Shown here piece by piece: positions 61,006-64,000 of a stretch of DNA of 64,000 nucleotides; within the stretch, counting starts at the first letter, position 1; each line of letters opens with the position of its first letter. Made by a program: the position numbers and the translations under genes. This DNA comes from M3007 sp040397785 (GTDB lineage: Bacteria; Bacteroidota; Bacteroidia; Chitinophagales; Saprospiraceae): NCBI GenBank assembly GCA_040397785.1, contig JBBAVI010000010.1, positions 1 to 64,000 of the forward strand, read 5' to 3'. Below the pieces are notes generated by a model. That model did not search any database and was not told the DNA's origin. It worked only from the letters and a program-made list of their open reading frames with translations.

Positions 61006-61530
61006 CTAAAACAATTGGCCCGCCTCTTTGCGTATCGCAATCAAAGCTTGGTGCAAGGGGTCCTTATTGCCTTGAATATCGATTACATACAGGAGTTTCT
61101 CGACCAACCGATCATCCACATCCTGCGGATCCAAGCCATCAGAGGCCTGGGCAATAACTCCAAGGGTCTCATCGCGCGCAATCGAAATGATTTGCCAAAG
61201 GGTATTCGACACATATACTTGCTGGGAAGTATTGTGTTCGAACTCTTGGCTAATGGCCAACAACAATGCCCCCCGCAAGGAAGCAACGGTCATCTCTGGC
61301 ATACGAATCCGCAACAGGGTATTTTGAATGGAAGCCCGTTCGCACAATAAAGTAAGCCGCTCATAAGCCTGTAAACGAATCGGAAGCGTGATTTTTAACG
61401 ACTCTGAACGCAATTGTTGCTGGTGCATCGTCTGACGATCCTCCAAAAACATCTTTAACAAAAAATAGGCCGTAGCAAATACCACTAACCCGGGAATCGT
61501 AAATTTCAATATTTCAAAAAAAGTTTCCAT
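61006..61530 (-). CDS. Membrane-anchored protein of unknown function
   Basis: 174 residues starting at an ATG. A single N-terminal TM helix (IPGLVVFATAYFLLKMFL) is followed by a helical cytoplasmic domain with LPIRLQAYERLTLLCERAS and VSNTLWQIISIARDE. No enzyme motif. I believe this type occurs elsewhere in Bacteroidota but cannot name a family. It is divergent from the Fe-S assembly gene, with a near-consensus -7 box (TACCTTCG, 61563-61570). Confidence 0.7.
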   Translation of the reverse strand: METFFEILKFTIPGLVVFATAYFLLKMFLEDRQTMHQQQLRSESLKITLPIRLQAYERLTLLCERASIQNTLLRIRMPEMTVASLRGALLLAISQEFEHNTSQQVYVSNTLWQIISIARDETLGVIAQASDGLDPQDVDDRLVEKLLYVIDIQGNKDPLHQALIAIRKEAGQLF

Positions 61531-61615
61531 CCTGTAAGGTAATCTTTTTAAATTAGGGGGTGCGAAGGTATAACCCTAAGTGAACATTTTATGCATCTAT
61601 TTCGTTTTAGTAACG

Positions 61616-61623
61616 TACTTTTG
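61616..61623 (+). promoter_or_regulatory. -7 box (TACTTTTG) of the Fe-S assembly gene
   Basis: A TAnnTTTG match 19 nt before the ATG at 61642, giving a short leader; no clear TTG at -33. Confidence 0.55.
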
Positions 61624-61641
61624 CAATGAATTAATACAAGC

Positions 61642-62007
61642 ATGACTATGACTACTGTGCTCGAAAATACTAAGGTAAGCGCACCCGTTGCGATTACCAA
61701 CTCCGCTGTTGAACAACTGCACCAAATTCGGGTGCAGGAAAACATTCCGGCCGACTATTTCCTACGCGTAGGCGTGAAAGGCGGCGGCTGTTCTGGATTC
61801 ACCTATGTACTTGGATTTGATCAGGTACAGGACAATGACGACCATTTTGAAATAAACGGTCTGCCCGTGGTGATGAACAAAGCCCACGCCATTTACCTCC
61901 TTGGCATGGAAGTGGATTTTGTGAATGGCCTGGATAACCGCGGATTTACCTTCAATAACCCGAATGCTACTTCTACCTGCGGTTGTGGCACTTCTTTCGC
62001 GGCTTAA
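61642..62007 (+). CDS. IscA/ErpA/HesB-family Fe-S cluster assembly protein
   Basis: 121 residues. The three conserved cysteines are present, one in KGGGCSGFTY and two in the C-terminal TCGCGTSF. A-type carriers hold an iron-sulfur cluster and pass it to apo-enzymes. No isc or suf genes adjoin it. A strong terminator follows. Confidence 0.94.
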   Translation: MTMTTVLENTKVSAPVAITNSAVEQLHQIRVQENIPADYFLRVGVKGGGCSGFTYVLGFDQVQDNDDHFEINGLPVVMNKAHAIYLLGMEVDFVNGLDNRGFTFNNPNATSTCGCGTSFAA

Positions 62008-62014
62008 AACGTGG

Positions 62015-62065
62015 TAAGGTTGTGATTGGGGAATGCATACGCAACCAATCGCAACCTTATTTTTT
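62015..62065 (+). terminator. Intrinsic terminator of the Fe-S assembly gene
   Basis: Arms 62015-62029 and 62045-62059 (15 bp, one G-U pair in plus-strand RNA), then TTTTTT that overlaps the stop codon of the convergent sugar-transferase gene. Confidence 0.88.
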
Positions 62066-63485
62066 ATTTGCCCCGTCCCTGTAATAACACAAGAATGGTA
62101 TAAAACAGGATTTTAAAATCCAGCGCAAGGGACATGTTTTCAATATAAAGCAGGTCAAAACGCAATCTTTGCAACATTTCCTGCACCGTTGAAGCATAAC
62201 CGTATTTTACCTGCCCCCAGGAAGTAATGCCCGGACGCACTTTCAGTAAGTGCTTGTAATGCGGATTTTTCTCTAAAATAAGGTCGATATAATATTTGCG
62301 CTCTGGTCGAGGGCCTACCAGCGACATGTCGCCACGCAGCACATTCCAGAAGTTGGGCAATTCATCCAACCGATATTTGCGCATAAATCCACCCCAAGGC
62401 GTACAACGCGGGTCATTATCGGTAGACAACTGCGGCCCAAGTTTTTCCGACTCAAGGTACATCGAGCGAAACTTGAAGATGGTAAAAGGATTGCCATGGA
62501 TGCCCAAGCGCTCCTGTGTAAACAAAATCGGCCCTTTTGAACTGAGCCGCACCCGAATGGCAATATAGAGCAATAAGGGAGACAGGATTAAAAGTGCCAG
62601 GCCGCTTACGGAAACATCCAGCAGGCGTTTGACCGTTCGTTGCCACTTTGGCATCAATTCCTGCCTGATCTCAATTAAAACGGCCCCAAATACATGGCTC
62701 ATCTTCACGGTACCCAGCAAAATATCATACATATCGGGAATGATCTTTACCAATACCCGATCAGAATAATCAAACAAAACATTCAGAATATTGCGCACCA
62801 GGTTGTGTTCGCTGGTTTCAATGGCAATAATGGCTTCCTCTATGTCATTTTCACGCACAATCCGATCCAGATCGCTCAATTTGCCCAGTTTGGGCAGGTA
62901 ATCAGATAAGGTCTGGTCATGCCCGCCATTGGTATCGATGTATCCTACAAATTTGTAGCCCAGACTTTTTTTGCGGCCTACAATTTCCAAATACAGGTCG
63001 AGGGCATTCTGATTCCCGCCAATCAGCAGGGTATTGAAGGTTACCAACCCCGATTTCAGGCGCCGGCTCGCCCGTGTGAGCAGGAGCATGCGCATGAAAG
63101 CTGTGAGCAAAAAATGCAATCCAAATAAGACCAGAAAAGAGCGATAGTAAGTGTGGTAATCGCGCACAACATCATCCAAAATAAGGGTAAAAAACAAAAA
63201 AGTTACCCCCAAAAAAGATAAAAAGAAACTTCGGGTAAGGGTGTGTAAGCGTGAAAGCCGATAAATATCAACATAATGATCAAAAATGCTGTACAACAGC
63301 ACCCAGCCAGTGGGTACTATAAATACCCCAAGGTAAAAATTAGGATCCTGAAACACGGCAGCGTTCACGGGCACCCCCTCTATCGATTTGCGATAAATAA
63401 AAAAGAGCGCCCAGGCCAGCATCGCCATGATAAAATCAGCAATGCCGTAAATAAAGGTATCCCGTTGTCGTTGTTGGCGTGGCAA
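62064..63485 (-). CDS. WcaJ-type undecaprenyl-phosphate sugar phosphotransferase
   Basis: 473 residues. Four to five N-terminal TM helices, a Rossmann-like middle domain (LLIGGNQNALDLYLEIV) and a C-terminal bacterial sugar transferase domain with GPILFTQERLG, FKFRSM, DELPNFWNVLRGDMSLVGPR and PGITSWGQVKYG. It transfers a sugar-1-phosphate to undecaprenyl phosphate, the first step of exopolysaccharide or O-antigen synthesis. The start is a TTG; the next ATG (residue 20) would cut into the first TM helix, so the TTG is preferred but not certain. It lies 35 nt after the partial gene at the right edge, probably one operon. Confidence 0.92.
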   Translation of the reverse strand: MPRQQRQRDTFIYGIADFIMAMLAWALFFIYRKSIEGVPVNAAVFQDPNFYLGVFIVPTGWVLLYSIFDHYVDIYRLSRLHTLTRSFFLSFLGVTFLFFTLILDDVVRDYHTYYRSFLVLFGLHFLLTAFMRMLLLTRASRRLKSGLVTFNTLLIGGNQNALDLYLEIVGRKKSLGYKFVGYIDTNGGHDQTLSDYLPKLGKLSDLDRIVRENDIEEAIIAIETSEHNLVRNILNVLFDYSDRVLVKIIPDMYDILLGTVKMSHVFGAVLIEIRQELMPKWQRTVKRLLDVSVSGLALLILSPLLLYIAIRVRLSSKGPILFTQERLGIHGNPFTIFKFRSMYLESEKLGPQLSTDNDPRCTPWGGFMRKYRLDELPNFWNVLRGDMSLVGPRPERKYYIDLILEKNPHYKHLLKVRPGITSWGQVKYGYASTVQEMLQRLRFDLLYIENMSLALDFKILFYTILVLLQGRGK

Positions 63486-63520
63486 AGCGCGTTCGTTTTG
63501 TGCGTTGAAAGAACTGACCG

Positions 63521-64000
63521 TTAGAAATGTATCAGTCGGATATTATCCAGTCGGACGGTTCCACTTTGTTGTTTGAGTTTTCCATTGCTGTCTTTTGGCA
63601 ATTGTACCTGAAAATAGAGGCGATGTTTGCTCTCTCCAGAACTTACCAAAAACTCGGTCAAATTGATATATGTTTTTTTCCATACATCGGTGGTCGTAAA
63701 GGCATATACCGGAAACTGTCGCTCCGAACCGCCATTGGAAAACCCAATCAGGTAAAAAGTGAAATCTATATTGTTGAGCCGGTTAATTTCCAACCAAGCT
63801 TGCTGGTTGCCATTGGTGGGTAAAATAGCCTCCTCACTGGCAATGGCAATGAGGGGATGCAGCGAATCGACGGCCATTTTCAGTGAGCGTCCGTTAAATG
63901 CACCATCGGTTGTTAAAGTATAAGTGGTCGCTTGGTCAACATCCCGATCATCAAACACAATGCTTGAGCTGCCATCAAACGTAGTGCGATCCAAAGCCCA
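63521..64000 (-). CDS. Secreted carbohydrate-binding-like protein, 5' end outside window
   Basis: The frame is open to the right edge (160 codons visible), so the start is missing. The visible part is all-beta (AWLEINRLNNIDFTFYLIGF; RLYFQVQLPKDSNGK; GTVRLDNIRLIHF), like a jelly-roll carbohydrate-binding module or a conserved Bacteroidota lipoprotein. Its position before the sugar transferase suggests a link with polysaccharide assembly (inference). Confidence 0.65.
   Translation of the reverse strand, partial: WALDRTTFDGSSSIVFDDRDVDQATTYTLTTDGAFNGRSLKMAVDSLHPLIAIASEEAILPTNGNQQAWLEINRLNNIDFTFYLIGFSNGGSERQFPVYAFTTTDVWKKTYINLTEFLVSSGESKHRLYFQVQLPKDSNGKLKQQSGTVRLDNIRLIHF

Noticed and set aside
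60973..61350. 125-residue plus-strand frame
   Set aside because: It overlaps the minus-strand gene 61006-61530, which has a good ATG and TM helix; the plus frame has no plausible domain.

Overview
The window comes from a member of the Bacteroidota, most likely a Saprospiraceae/Lewinella-type bacterium (Haliscomenobacter relatives). The evidence is Bacteroidota-type promoters (TTG, about 20 nt, TAnnTTTG), few Shine-Dalgarno motifs, several proteins ending in type IX secretion (T9SS) sorting domains, a PorP/SprF-family protein, SprB-like repeat adhesins and LytS/LytTR-type two-component genes. No tRNA, rRNA, CRISPR array or insertion sequence was found.

Layout. 1-7.7 kb (minus): a cell-surface cassette of PorP/SprF-like protein, TPR/PD40/OmpA protein and a giant SprB-like adhesin that runs off the left edge through near-identical 489-bp repeats. 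8-20 kb: CcmF-type haem lyase, secreted GH18 chitinase-like enzyme, cold-shock protein, secreted PD40-amidohydrolase, a DUF4143 ATPase preceded by a perfect 23-bp palindrome, a DUF2007 protein and an ABC exporter. 20-23 kb: the classical rpsO-pnp pair. 23.3-25.1 kb: a two-gene ATPase plus small PD-(D/E)xK-like protein module resembling a defence system. 25-38 kb: GH13 lipoprotein, oxidoreductase, methyltransferase, secreted beta-helix protein, RsmF-like methyltransferase, DinB-like protein, phosphopantetheinyl transferase, DNA glycosylase, prfC coupled to an SbtA-like transporter, and glutathione peroxidase.

39.3-59 kb is the unusual part: a signalling island of nine regulators (three LytS-type kinases, one LytTR regulator, three NarL/LuxR-type regulators, two receiver-kinase hybrids), a 2112-residue T9SS surface protein and two degenerate CpsB/YwqE-like proteins. 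Several regulators look like an intact gene beside a paralogue that has lost its phosphorylation residues. The gene-free stretches between them hold T-tailed hairpins, most pointing to minus-strand RNAs, and one YwqE-like gene has an intrinsic terminator directly before its start codon.

59-64 kb: dnaA beside an AT-rich gap, a small membrane protein divergent from an IscA/ErpA-type Fe-S protein, a WcaJ-type sugar transferase and a protein cut by the right edge. The surface proteins, the degenerate polysaccharide-phosphatase relatives and the sugar transferase all point to cell-surface biology; that the island controls it is inference.
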